The notes below the pieces were generated by a model. That model was given only the letters and a program-made list of their open reading frames with translations. It had not been told where the DNA came from and ran no database searches. Below are positions 35,510 through 44,022 of a DNA stretch of 64,000 nucleotides, piece by piece. How positions within the stretch are numbered: position 1 is the first letter of the stretch; every line of letters begins with the position of its first letter. The stretch spans positions 62,001 through 126,000 of the forward strand of contig NZ_JACJOU010000022.1 of assembly GCF_014695725.1 (NCBI RefSeq). The letters are read 5' to 3'. The DNA is from Microcoleus sp. FACHB-672. Lineage in GTDB: Bacteria > Cyanobacteriota > Cyanobacteriia > Cyanobacteriales > Oscillatoriaceae. The position numbers were made by a program, and so were the translations under genes.

Positions 35510-36354
35510 AGTTAAATCTGCTCCCTTTGTGAGCACTCACAATAACAGGGTGACACACTCTCATTGTTAAGTAGAGCGTTTCCAGTATCTTAACTGGGAG
35601 GCCAGCGCGTTTCCCACTGCCGGTGGCAAGGCTTCAGGTTCCTGGGTAAATACTTATAACGTTTCAACCTCCTTTGAGGTTGCCTGTATTTACACTGAAA
35701 CGTCTCTTCGTATTTCTACTGTCTTCTCCATCCCCTCAATTCGTATTTATACAGATACATTCAGTTCTAATTTCTAGATGAACACTGATGTGCCCGTGAC
35801 CAATCGTTCTTAAGATATGTAAAAAAATAATAAGACTTTTTTTCTCATAGCTATCTTACAAAGTTAAATGATTTATTAAATAAAGAAAATGAGCAAGAAT
35901 TAAGGGTAGCGGCTTCTGCCCATAAACAGCTCTTGGCTATTTTAATGATTGAATACCATTTTCTCTAATTTAGTAAATTAAGATTTTTATATAAAATAGT
36001 TGCTTGCAATACAAATATTTGTTAGCTATTATGATAAAATAAATAAAATTAAATTGCTGTGTTGTAAAAAATCAAACTATAATTTCATTTTGTAATAACT
36101 TACAACTTAGTTAGCTGCAAAAATAAAAAGCTTGATTTAAAAATAAATTAACAATCAATAAAAACCTAACATAATCGATTGAATTGTGATAGCAATAAAA
36201 AGACAAATGACTCATACCGCTAGCTGCGATGACTTATACAAATACCCAACCAGGCCGAACACTGATAAAAATTGTGCCGGTGCTTAAAGAAGAGAGCGGA
36301 AAAAAAGTAAAGAAAAATTTAGTTTTTACTTTCTTTCATTCTTTCTATCTAATT
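35510..36354. other. Long divergent AT-rich region between gor and the taxis operon
   Basis: 845 bases. The gor-side part has a compound hairpin (35646-35693). From about 35820 to 36230 the sequence is strongly AT-rich with no ORF; it likely holds the promoter and a long leader for the cheW operon. An upstream extension of the cheW frame to 36229 (Lys-rich) is unlikely to be translated. Confidence 0.45.
35646..35693. other. Compound hairpin upstream of gor
   Basis: Outer arms GTAAATAC (35646-35653) and GTATTTAC (35686-35693), inner arms CAACCTC (35665-35671) and GAGGTTG (35676-35682) with loop CTTT. All pairs are exact. On the minus strand it lies 137 bases before the gor start, in its probable leader. 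Confidence 0.6.
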
Positions 36355-36852
36355 ATGGTAAAAGACTATTTTCGTATCCAGCTACGGCAATCTGTACAAT
36401 TAGCAGTGCCCTTAGAGAGTGTTTCCGAAGTCATGACTTTAACAGTGAGCGATATTTGTCCGGTTCCCGGAGTCACCTCGGCTTTATTAGGTGTGGTAAA
36501 TCAGCGCGGACAGTTGCTATGGGTGCTAGAGTTAGCAGATTTACTGACTGATTTACTCGGACTTATGCCCTCATCCATTCAGTATCGAAAGCGAGAGCGT
36601 TTAACACTGTTGGTGATCAATCCAAACCCTGCCGGTGCCAAGGCAGAACACGCCTCACCCAGGCTGGCTTGCGTAGTATCAACGCTCAAAGGCATCGTGT
36701 CGCTCAACCCAGAAAAACTTGACCCGATACCCGCCAGCTTTTCACCGGCTTTTAGTTCATTTCTAACAGGTATCATTCAAATCGAGGGTTTACCCGTTGC
36801 AGTGCTGAATGTATCAGCAATTTTCGCGGCTTTGCGTATCGTAGAGAATTAA
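36355..36852 (+). CDS. CheW-like adaptor protein of a taxis operon
   Basis: 165 residues from MVKDYFRIQLRQSVQLAVPL, the usual CheW N-terminus; the frame extends upstream but that part is Lys/Phe-rich and AT-rich. VSDICPVPGVTSALLGVVNQRGQLLWVLEL is the central CheW motif. It couples the receptor encoded 198 bases downstream to the CheA-type kinase that follows. In cyanobacteria such operons (pil/pix/tax) steer type IV pilus motility. No response-regulator genes (PilG/PilH type) precede it, unlike the common cyanobacterial order. Confidence 0.88.
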   Translation: MVKDYFRIQLRQSVQLAVPLESVSEVMTLTVSDICPVPGVTSALLGVVNQRGQLLWVLELADLLTDLLGLMPSSIQYRKRERLTLLVINPNPAGAKAEHASPRLACVVSTLKGIVSLNPEKLDPIPASFSPAFSSFLTGIIQIEGLPVAVLNVSAIFAALRIVEN

Positions 36853-37012
36853 TTCTAAATTCTAAGTCCTATCTAAGGCCAGGATTCGATTATCTTGATG
36901 AACTCGCGCTTCCCTTGCTTAAAAAAAGAGGTTACAGGCACAAATTCAGTATAAATTATTTAGCGAATAAGTTAGGGATATTTACCAGTAGTCAAGCGGC
37001 GTTGAAAAACAT

Positions 37013-37050
37013 AAAATTTAAAATCTAAAATCTAAAATTTAAAATCTAAC
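37013..37050 (+). repeat. Heptamer array directly before the receptor gene start
   Basis: Tandem AAATCTA/AAATTTA units (AAAATTTAAAATCTAAAATC and onward) end right at the ATG at 37051, replacing any ribosome-binding site. Same family as at 33748. Confidence 0.8.
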
Positions 37051-39684
37051 ATGATCGACAAAAATGGCGATAGCCCTGCTCCAATTCTGCAAGAGGTTGA
37101 GACACTCAAAGCACAAGCAGAACGTGACCGGATAGATTGGGCCGCTAAAATACAACTGGCAGAAGCTTTGAATGAAGAAGGTCGCTTTGAGGAAGCCCGG
37201 ATGCTTTACCAGGAAGTGGTTGCTGCCGATCCTGGGGGTGTATTTGGCAGCATTACCGACAGCCCCGAGAACCAGGGGAAAAAGGGCCGTAGGGGCTTTG
37301 GTGGAGCCAGTTTAGATGCCATAACGGTGTCTTCGTCTGAATCAAGGGATAAGGAGAACGGGGGAACACAGGATCACTCTTGGTTAGCGCTTAGCCATTC
37401 TTCAAAAATTCAAAATTTTACGTTTAACATCCCCAGATGGTTTTACAATCAGCCCATTCGCCGCAAGCAACTCATTGTATTGCTATTTTCAGAATTTGTG
37501 ACCGTAGTGGCAGTAGTGGGAGTCACGAATTTTTTACATAATTCACAGATGCGTCATCAGCTCGGTAACCAAGCCGAATCAGAGCTAGCCATGACGCAAA
37601 TGGCTTATGACATGAAAAATAACCAAATCCTGCTTAGGTTGCAAGGACTATCAGAAACGAGTGCCGTAATGGCGGCTGTCGGTGGCAATTTAACTCCGGC
37701 AGTCCGCGAACAAGTTCGGGTAGCTTTAGTCAATGAACTTAAAAGTTTAGATATTGAATCTGCTACTTTGATTGGGCGGGATTTTCGCATAATAGCGAAT
37801 GCAAATGCTGATCGGCGCGGAGAAAATTTTAATTTTAACCAGATGGTCAGCCCCGTATTTATAAATGGCCAACCATTGCAATCAATTAAAATTGCTTTCA
37901 GTGAGAAATTAAAGGCGGAAAATGCCGTACAAACAGGAAACAGAAAAAATCAGGAGACTTTGATTCACTATACTGTAACGCCTGTTTACTCAAGCCAAAA
38001 AAATGTTATAGGAGCGGTCATTGTAGGAAAAGTAATTGATAAAAATTATTTTTTAATAAAAGAGGTAATGGAGACGTATAATAGCGGCTATAGTGGAATT
38101 TACTTAACTAAAAATTCAGGACAATTTACGCTGGTAGATTCCCAGGAAAAAATTAAAGATAGCATCCAATCAGGATTTGCTCTTCCTAATAACGCTTTGC
38201 TCACAAAAGCGGTGGAGGCGGGTGGTAAAACAGTAAGCGAACGCGTAATAGTTGGGGGTAAGACTTACACAATGGCTGCTAAAGCAGTGCCAAATCATGG
38301 CGGTGAACCGGCAGCAATTTTGGTGCGGGGCATTGAGGAAGCCGGCAAAAATCAGCTTTTGAGCAACAGTTTATTCTTGCAACTCATTTTAATATTGCTG
38401 GCTTTAGCGATTAATGTGTGGCTAGCGATCATACTTGATAAAACAATAGCTGATCCAATTAACCGGCTGCATCAAGCTGTGCGGCAGTTTGCACAGGGAG
38501 ATCGCAACGCTAAAGCGCCGGTGTTGGCGCAAGATGAGGTGGGTGAGTTAGCCGGCACATTCAATCAGTTAACCTCCAGTGTCAATGCAGCAGCCGCTGA
38601 AATGGAAGAACAAGTGCGCCGGTATGGAACCGAAGCAGCTTTTCAACAGTGCGAAAAAGAACGACTGCAACAAGGATTAAACCAGCTATTACGAGAAATT
38701 GAAGGGGCGAAACGGGGGGATTTAACCGTAAACGTGCCGGTGGAGGCAGATATAGAAGCAAGCAACTGTGCGCCTCTGCGCGAACTCGCCGTTTCGATTA
38801 ACGCCACCATTGGCAGCTTGCGCGAGATTGTCACTCAAGTTCAACTTGCTGCAAACCGGGTGCACGGATCGGCTTGTAACAGCACCCAAAAGGTGGAAAC
38901 CCTCTCCCAGGGGGCAAATAACCAAGCGAAAGCAATTGCGGCAACTCTCAAGTCAGTGGCAGACTTGGGGCGTTCGATGCAGTCGATAGCCAGCGCCACC
39001 CTTAAAGCCGCTGTGATTGCCCGTCAAGGCGTTGTGGCAGCACAAGATGGTAACCGATCTATGAATCAAACGGTTAACAGTATTGAGCGGATTCATGACA
39101 GTGTCAACGAGGCTTCTAAAAAGATGAAACGCCTTGCGGAATCGTCGCAAGAAATTTCTAAAATTGTTAATATTATTTCTGGAATTTCAGAAAAAACAAA
39201 TCTTTTAGCGTTTAATGCTTCGATTGCTGCAGCTCGTGCCGGCGAACACGGACAAGTTTTTCGGGTGGTTGCTGATGAAGTGCAGCGCTTGGCAGAACGA
39301 GTGACAGATTCAGCAAAAGAAATTGAGCAACTCATTACTACCATTCAACAAGAAACTACCGAAGCTCTACAAACAATGGAAGGAAGCCAGCGAAGCGTAG
39401 AAACCGGCACACATTTGGTGATTAAAACCCAGCAAACTCTCCGTAAACTAGCCGGGATTAGCCACAATACCAACCAGCTTTTGCAATCGATTTCAACAAG
39501 CACCGTATCTCAGGCGCAATCCTCACACCGAGTTAACCAAACCATGCAATCAGCAGCCGCAATTGCTCAGACGACATCAGCCGAATCCCAAGCGGTTGCC
39601 GACACCCTTCAAGAACTCGTCGCAGTCGCACAAGCTCTGCAAGATTCAGTCTCTCGCTTTCGGGTTGAGGACACCACCCTGTGA
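37051..39684 (+). CDS. Methyl-accepting chemotaxis protein (PilJ-like)
   Basis: 877 residues. N-terminal TPR-like helices (about 8-62; [20 protein letters not shown]), transmembrane helix (about 134-156), a periplasmic Cache-type sensor (about 160-430), second transmembrane helix (about 438-462), HAMP (about 463-515; [17 protein letters not shown]), a second HAMP-like segment (about 540-610), and the signalling domain (about 620-860) with the CheA/CheW-contacting tip [20 protein letters not shown]. Ligand unknown. The cytoplasmic N-terminal TPR ahead of the first membrane helix is typical of cyanobacterial PilJ-type receptors. 25 bases separate it from the CheA gene. Confidence 0.93.
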   Translation: MIDKNGDSPAPILQEVETLKAQAERDRIDWAAKIQLAEALNEEGRFEEARMLYQEVVAADPGGVFGSITDSPENQGKKGRRGFGGASLDAITVSSSESRDKENGGTQDHSWLALSHSSKIQNFTFNIPRWFYNQPIRRKQLIVLLFSEFVTVVAVVGVTNFLHNSQMRHQLGNQAESELAMTQMAYDMKNNQILLRLQGLSETSAVMAAVGGNLTPAVREQVRVALVNELKSLDIESATLIGRDFRIIANANADRRGENFNFNQMVSPVFINGQPLQSIKIAFSEKLKAENAVQTGNRKNQETLIHYTVTPVYSSQKNVIGAVIVGKVIDKNYFLIKEVMETYNSGYSGIYLTKNSGQFTLVDSQEKIKDSIQSGFALPNNALLTKAVEAGGKTVSERVIVGGKTYTMAAKAVPNHGGEPAAILVRGIEEAGKNQLLSNSLFLQLILILLALAINVWLAIILDKTIADPINRLHQAVRQFAQGDRNAKAPVLAQDEVGELAGTFNQLTSSVNAAAAEMEEQVRRYGTEAAFQQCEKERLQQGLNQLLREIEGAKRGDLTVNVPVEADIEASNCAPLRELAVSINATIGSLREIVTQVQLAANRVHGSACNSTQKVETLSQGANNQAKAIAATLKSVADLGRSMQSIASATLKAAVIARQGVVAAQDGNRSMNQTVNSIERIHDSVNEASKKMKRLAESSQEISKIVNIISGISEKTNLLAFNASIAAARAGEHGQVFRVVADEVQRLAERVTDSAKEIEQLITTIQQETTEALQTMEGSQRSVETGTHLVIKTQQTLRKLAGISHNTNQLLQSISTSTVSQAQSSHRVNQTMQSAAAIAQTTSAESQAVADTLQELVAVAQALQDSVSRFRVEDTTL

Positions 39685-39709
39685 GGAAAAAATACATAAA
39701 GCGTTAACA

Positions 39710-42229
39710 ATGGAACCTGAAAAAGAAATTTTTAATTCTCACTGTTCATCGATTAATAGCCCCACAAACAAGGAAAAACGAAAAGAATTCGCAAAATTTC
39801 TACTAGAAACCCAAGAAAAAAGTCTAAGTTTTACCACTGACGACAGATACACACAAACGGATTTTAACAAAATTTCGCTTTTAGTAGACTTAGAAAAATC
39901 CCTGCAAAAAGTTGAGCAACGGCTGAATTTAAAGCCTAATTTTCAAGAGACGAGCGAACGCGTTTCTGAAAAAATTCAAGAGTCACTCACTAGCTTAGCC
40001 GAAGAATGTCTTCTGCTAGGAGAAGTGCTGAACTTAACTTGGTTGAAGGACACGGCTGAATTACTTGAGCAGGCGATCAAACATCAAAAGATACCGCTCA
40101 AGCAGTTGGGAATGACTGTGGTTGCACACATCCGGCAGATGAGAGGGGAATTTCTTGGGGAGAAGCCGGCACAAAGGGACACAAAGGAAGAAATTCCGCA
40201 ACCCTCAACTTCCGCTTCCCCACCAGAAATTCCAGAGCAATTTTTGAAATATTTGGTTTCCAAGGAAAGCAATTTAACTGAAACATCTAGTTTAAATTTG
40301 CGGATGCCGATGGCGCGACTGGATCGGATGAGCAACACCGTTGGCGAGTTATTTATTAATTATGAACAGTTGACTGTTTATCAGCAACAACTGGATCAAG
40401 CAAGTCGAAAGCTAAAAAAACATTTTCAAAAACTCATTCCAGTTTCTGAGCGAACGGGCAATTTTTTAGAGCAGCATTCACCGAACCGGATGAAGCAGGA
40501 AGAATTAAACTTGGAGAATGAAGAAATAAATTTAACTTCTCAATCTTCGACTTTTAATTTTAAAACGCCCTCTCAGAGGCAAGGGTTTCAAGAATTGGTC
40601 GTTCAGGTGCGTGAAACCAGAGCCGATGTCGATTTGATTGCCCATGAACTGCAAGAAACTCTGGAGCAGCTACACACCTCTATCGAACGGTTACATGAAG
40701 ATTTAACCGAGTCGCGTTTAGTTCCTTTTGGGCTGTTAGCAGAGCGGTTTAAGGCTTCTTTACAAATGCTGAGACAGCAATATCACAAGTCTGTTGAGTT
40801 AGTGGTAGAAGGCAAAAAAACGTTAATAGATCAGGCAGTTTTGCAACAATTACAAGCACCTTTAGCACAGCTATGGCGTAATGCTTTTGTTAACGGCATT
40901 GAGCTGCCGGCGGAACGAAAAGCTCAAGGCAAATTGCCGCTGGCTAAAATTACTTTGTCAGCCGCGATTAGAGGCAGTCATGTTGTTATTTGCCTCGCTG
41001 ATGATGGGCAGGGAATTGATCCTGAAAAAGTATACCGTCGGGCAGTAGAAATGGGGCTAATTTCACCTCTAGATTCAGAATTTGGTGATCAAAATCCGGC
41101 TCTGACGAGTGGTGAAATTCTTGAGTTTCTATTCGCCCCTGGATTTTCACCGGCAGCAACGCTCAGCGATCTCTCAGGAGACGGCGTGAGTTTAGATATT
41201 GTTCGGCATCAGGTTGGACATCTGCGGGGATCGGTGCAGGTTGAAACTGCTGTAAGTCAAGGTACTAAGTTTACGATAACGATTCCTTTAACTTTAAGTA
41301 TTTTAACTTTATTACTTTGCCGGTGTGGGCAACAAACCCTTGCAATTCCATCAATTGATGTTTTAGAAGTTATTAGCTTATCAGGAAGCTCGTCCCCGAC
41401 TCAACCTAGTTTTAATCCTTTGCTATCCCCTGTTTTAGAAGCGGATGAACGCGGTATGATTGATTGGCATGACCGATCTGTGCCGCTATTTTCATTAATA
41501 GAATTACTTCCCTACCGGCGCGTAGATTGGATGCCGGCAGCACCTGCCTTGCCATCTAGCTTAGGAATCGTTTTGGATGTGTGCGGTGAGCCGGTTGTGG
41601 TGGCAGTAGACGCACTGTTAGGAGAGCGAGAACTGGTTCTTAAACCATTTGATTCAACAGTGCCGGTGCCAATTTATATTGCTGGCTGTACGGTGCTGGG
41701 AACCGGCGAGGTTGTGCCGGTGCTGTCGCCCAATCAGTTAAATGAGTTAATTAACCACGCGAAACAAGCAAGGCTCTCTGAGAATTTAACCAGCTCCCAG
41801 AATTTTCAAAAATTTAAAATAAAAGATCAAGATAATCTTTTATATTCTCAAACGAGAACCGCTTCCGTTTTAATTGTAGATGATTCGATAACCGTGTGCC
41901 GAGCTTTAGATGAGCTACTAAGTAAAGCGGGATATCAAGTGGTGCAGTGCCGCAACGGTAAAGAGGCTTTGGAACAACTTCACCAGTTAGGTGAGTGTTT
42001 TGATTTAGTGATTTCGGATATTGAAATGCCTCGTTTAGATGGGCTTGCTTTACTGGCAGAAATTCGCGCTCATCCTAACACGAGGCATCTGCCGGTTGCC
42101 ATTTTAACGTCTCGTGAAAGTGATTCACTGCGGCAACAAGCCATGAGTTTAGGTGCAACAGCTTATTTCGCTAAACCTTGGGAGCCGGCACAGTTACTAG
42201 ATGCAATTTCTGTGCTAGTCACATCTTGA
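39710..42229 (+). CDS. CheA-type hybrid kinase with C-terminal receiver, apparently lacking the Hpt histidine
   Basis: 839 residues from ATG 39710 (the frame also opens earlier, inside the receptor gene). Residues 1-160 have a helical part (SLAEECLLLGEVLNLTWLKD) like the linker after Hpt domains, but no HxxKG phosphorylation motif. P3 dimerisation (about 205-330) is followed by the ATPase: N-box altered to LWRNAFVNGIELPAER (usual HLxRNAxDHGIE), G1 ADDGQGID (about 432), G2 LSGDGVSLDIVRH. P5/CheW-like domain about 525-690. REC (about 717-839) keeps LIVDDS, phospho-acceptor ISDIEMP and LTSRE, AKPW. It likely works with the upstream CheW and receptor; its phosphate source is unclear. Confidence 0.88.
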   Translation: MEPEKEIFNSHCSSINSPTNKEKRKEFAKFLLETQEKSLSFTTDDRYTQTDFNKISLLVDLEKSLQKVEQRLNLKPNFQETSERVSEKIQESLTSLAEECLLLGEVLNLTWLKDTAELLEQAIKHQKIPLKQLGMTVVAHIRQMRGEFLGEKPAQRDTKEEIPQPSTSASPPEIPEQFLKYLVSKESNLTETSSLNLRMPMARLDRMSNTVGELFINYEQLTVYQQQLDQASRKLKKHFQKLIPVSERTGNFLEQHSPNRMKQEELNLENEEINLTSQSSTFNFKTPSQRQGFQELVVQVRETRADVDLIAHELQETLEQLHTSIERLHEDLTESRLVPFGLLAERFKASLQMLRQQYHKSVELVVEGKKTLIDQAVLQQLQAPLAQLWRNAFVNGIELPAERKAQGKLPLAKITLSAAIRGSHVVICLADDGQGIDPEKVYRRAVEMGLISPLDSEFGDQNPALTSGEILEFLFAPGFSPAATLSDLSGDGVSLDIVRHQVGHLRGSVQVETAVSQGTKFTITIPLTLSILTLLLCRCGQQTLAIPSIDVLEVISLSGSSSPTQPSFNPLLSPVLEADERGMIDWHDRSVPLFSLIELLPYRRVDWMPAAPALPSSLGIVLDVCGEPVVVAVDALLGERELVLKPFDSTVPVPIYIAGCTVLGTGEVVPVLSPNQLNELINHAKQARLSENLTSSQNFQKFKIKDQDNLLYSQTRTASVLIVDDSITVCRALDELLSKAGYQVVQCRNGKEALEQLHQLGECFDLVISDIEMPRLDGLALLAEIRAHPNTRHLPVAILTSRESDSLRQQAMSLGATAYFAKPWEPAQLLDAISVLVTS

Positions 42230-42389
42230 AATTTCCAATAACGGTGAGTCGCTTAATTTATTTTTTTAATCAAGTTAATTTTTAGGTTTTGCCAAACCTG
42301 CCGATTATTCTAAATATGTGTGAAATAATGCTAAGGGGAAGCTTAATTATTTGCTAGTTTTTTGAGAGAGCTAACAAGGTTATCACGAT

Positions 42390-42971
42390 TTAATCTTCAC
42401 CATCAGCAAAATTTACTTTTTCATAGATGTCATGCAAATTTATTTGAAACTTTAGAGAATTTAATTCTAAAAGCGCCGTTTCCGATTCATAGTCAGTTAA
42501 GATCCATTTTCCATCATTCGTTTGATTGTGCTGCATGACATGATATTTCGTTTGGTCAATCAAAATATATTCCTTAAATTCAGGAATTGAGCGATAGTAA
42601 ATAAACTTATCTCCTAAATCATAATTCTTAGTATATTTAGATAAGACTTCAACAATCAGCAAAGGATTGGTTACAGTCGTTGTATTGGTTCCCGTATAGA
42701 TGGGTTCTCCCTGGATTACCATCACGTCAGGATAGGTGTACTGACGATAACGAGGTATCCACAATCGCACGGCACCAATATAAGTATCGTAGTTCTGTCC
42801 TCTTAACGCAAACTTCAAGTTTGCAGCAAAATTAAGTGCAATCTTATTATGGTTTGTTGTTCCACCAGGCATCGGGATAATTTCTCCATCTCGGTATTCA
42901 TTTTTATATTCAGCCTTTTCTTCAAGTGCTAAATATTCTTCTGGGCTGTAGTAGCGTGTTTGAGTTTGCAT
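42390..42971 (-). CDS. Uma2-family (DUF820) putative restriction-endonuclease-fold protein
   Basis: 193 residues. YYSPEEYLALEEKAEYKNEYRDGEII, then RLWIPRYRQYTYPDVMVIQGEP and NPLLIVEVLSKYTKNYD, YILIDQTKYHVMQ. The PD-(D/E)XK-like residues (E in KNEYRDGEI, D in YPDVMV, E-x-L in VEVLS) are present. The family is massively expanded in cyanobacteria and its job is unknown. Solitary gene; low GC compared with neighbours. Confidence 0.93.
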   Translation of the reverse strand: MQTQTRYYSPEEYLALEEKAEYKNEYRDGEIIPMPGGTTNHNKIALNFAANLKFALRGQNYDTYIGAVRLWIPRYRQYTYPDVMVIQGEPIYTGTNTTTVTNPLLIVEVLSKYTKNYDLGDKFIYYRSIPEFKEYILIDQTKYHVMQHNQTNDGKWILTDYESETALLELNSLKFQINLHDIYEKVNFADGED

Positions 42972-43330
42972 ACAGTATCTGATTAATTTGGTGCTAAAAG
43001 TGTATTTTTTAACGGTTGCGGTAAAAACAAAGTTTTTTCTGAGGTGATAAAACTTATATCAGAAAATAAAGAAAGCCAATTTTTATGCTAATTTACCCAA
43101 TTTTCACTTTAGTTAGAATTTGATCGGCTCCAACATGGGAATGCTGTATTTTTACCCATAAATTTCAACCTAATTTTACTCGATCTTGAATTAGATGTAA
43201 GTCTGGCGCTTAGGGTTCATTAAGCGTCTGTTTGTAAAGAAATATGAAGCAATAGCTCTATTCAATTGATCCGGATGGCCAAGCTGAGAGCCGGTATTAG
43301 ACAGAGGAAGCATCAAGCGGGAAATCTCTT
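42972..43330. other. Intergenic region upstream of the small-peptide genes
   Basis: 359 bases, AT-rich at 42990-43190. No ORF. AGAGGAAG at 43303-43310 is a ribosome-binding-like word but 20 bases ahead of the ATG at 43331. Confidence 0.4.
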
Positions 43331-43498
43331 ATGCGCGTTAACGCCTCTATCCTCTTATCAAGTTTGTTAATCACCGGCTTCGCCGTCAACTTTCTAGAAA
43401 TTCAATACAGTTTTACCGGCTTAGATCAAGCGTATGCCGGCCATGTTGGAGTCGAGCAAGGAAGTGACCGACCTAAAAGCGGTGGACGACGAGCTTAA
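43331..43498 (+). CDS. 55-residue secreted peptide precursor, PatX-like candidate
   Basis: ATG at 43331, stop at 43496-43498. A signal-peptide-like N-terminus (MRVNASILLSSLLITGFAVN) is followed by a short spacer with LDQAYAGHVGVEQG and the basic end SDRPKSGGRRA. PatX proteins of filamentous cyanobacteria are short secreted precursors ending in an RGSGR-type pentapeptide that affects HetR; KSGGRR is reminiscent of RGSGRR but not identical. Assignment is inference. The next ORF, 93 bases downstream, has the same plan (see 43592). Confidence 0.5.
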   Translation: MRVNASILLSSLLITGFAVNFLEIQYSFTGLDQAYAGHVGVEQGSDRPKSGGRRA

Positions 43499-43591
43499 AT
43501 ATAATCAACAATAATCAACAATTTTTTTTTCCTGATGCCATAGGCGGGGTGCTGAATCAAGAAGTGGAAGCTCTGACACAGGACACCCCTT

Positions 43592-43795
43592 ATGTCTTAT
43601 TTTCTCCCCGTTGTTGTGTTATGTCCACTCTTTTTAGGTTTGGCTGTTAATTTTCAAGGAATGGAACGGAGTTCAGTTCAACAGCAACGCTTTGATGCGT
43701 CTCAAAATTTGCTGTTAGTTGTTCACCCGACAGAACCTGATTGTGATCGTCCAGGCAGTAAAGACTGCCGCCGAGACATGGTTCGGCACACTTAA
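43592..43795 (+). CDS. 67-residue secreted small protein, partner of the ORF at 43331
   Basis: Hydrophobic start MSYFLPVVVLCPLFLGLAVN (compare LLITGFAVN in its neighbour), a Gln/Ser spacer, and CDRPGSKDCRRDMVRHT at the C-terminus. The motif DRP-x-S-(2-3 residues)-RR is shared with the ORF at 43331, suggesting an old tandem duplication. The two cysteines around it could form a small loop. AGGA at 43577-43580 may be the ribosome-binding site. A very strong terminator starts 89 bases after its stop. Function unknown. Confidence 0.5.
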   Translation: MSYFLPVVVLCPLFLGLAVNFQGMERSSVQQQRFDASQNLLLVVHPTEPDCDRPGSKDCRRDMVRHT

Positions 43796-43883
43796 ACGAC
43801 AAATATCCAGACCTTTAAGATAAAACTCTCATCCTTCAATCTGTTCCAGACAAAATCGATTCAACCTCATGAAAAGCAATAAC

Positions 43884-43924
43884 TGATGAGTGGCAAGAAA
43901 AATCCTTGTCACTCATCATTTTTT
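43884..43924 (+). terminator. Strong intrinsic terminator of the small-peptide genes
   Basis: TGATGAGTGGCAAG (43884-43897) pairs with CTTGTCACTCATCA (43905-43918), 14 pairs with one G-U, loop of seven, then TTTTTT. It supports real transcription of the two small ORFs before it. Confidence 0.9.
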
Positions 43925-44022
43925 CGATCTTTACAGTATTTCAGCAAATGACTTTATAATTGAATTTTAGAAGCCGGCGAGGATGCTTGCGCCACAATTT
44001 GGAAAATTAGAAAATTATTACC

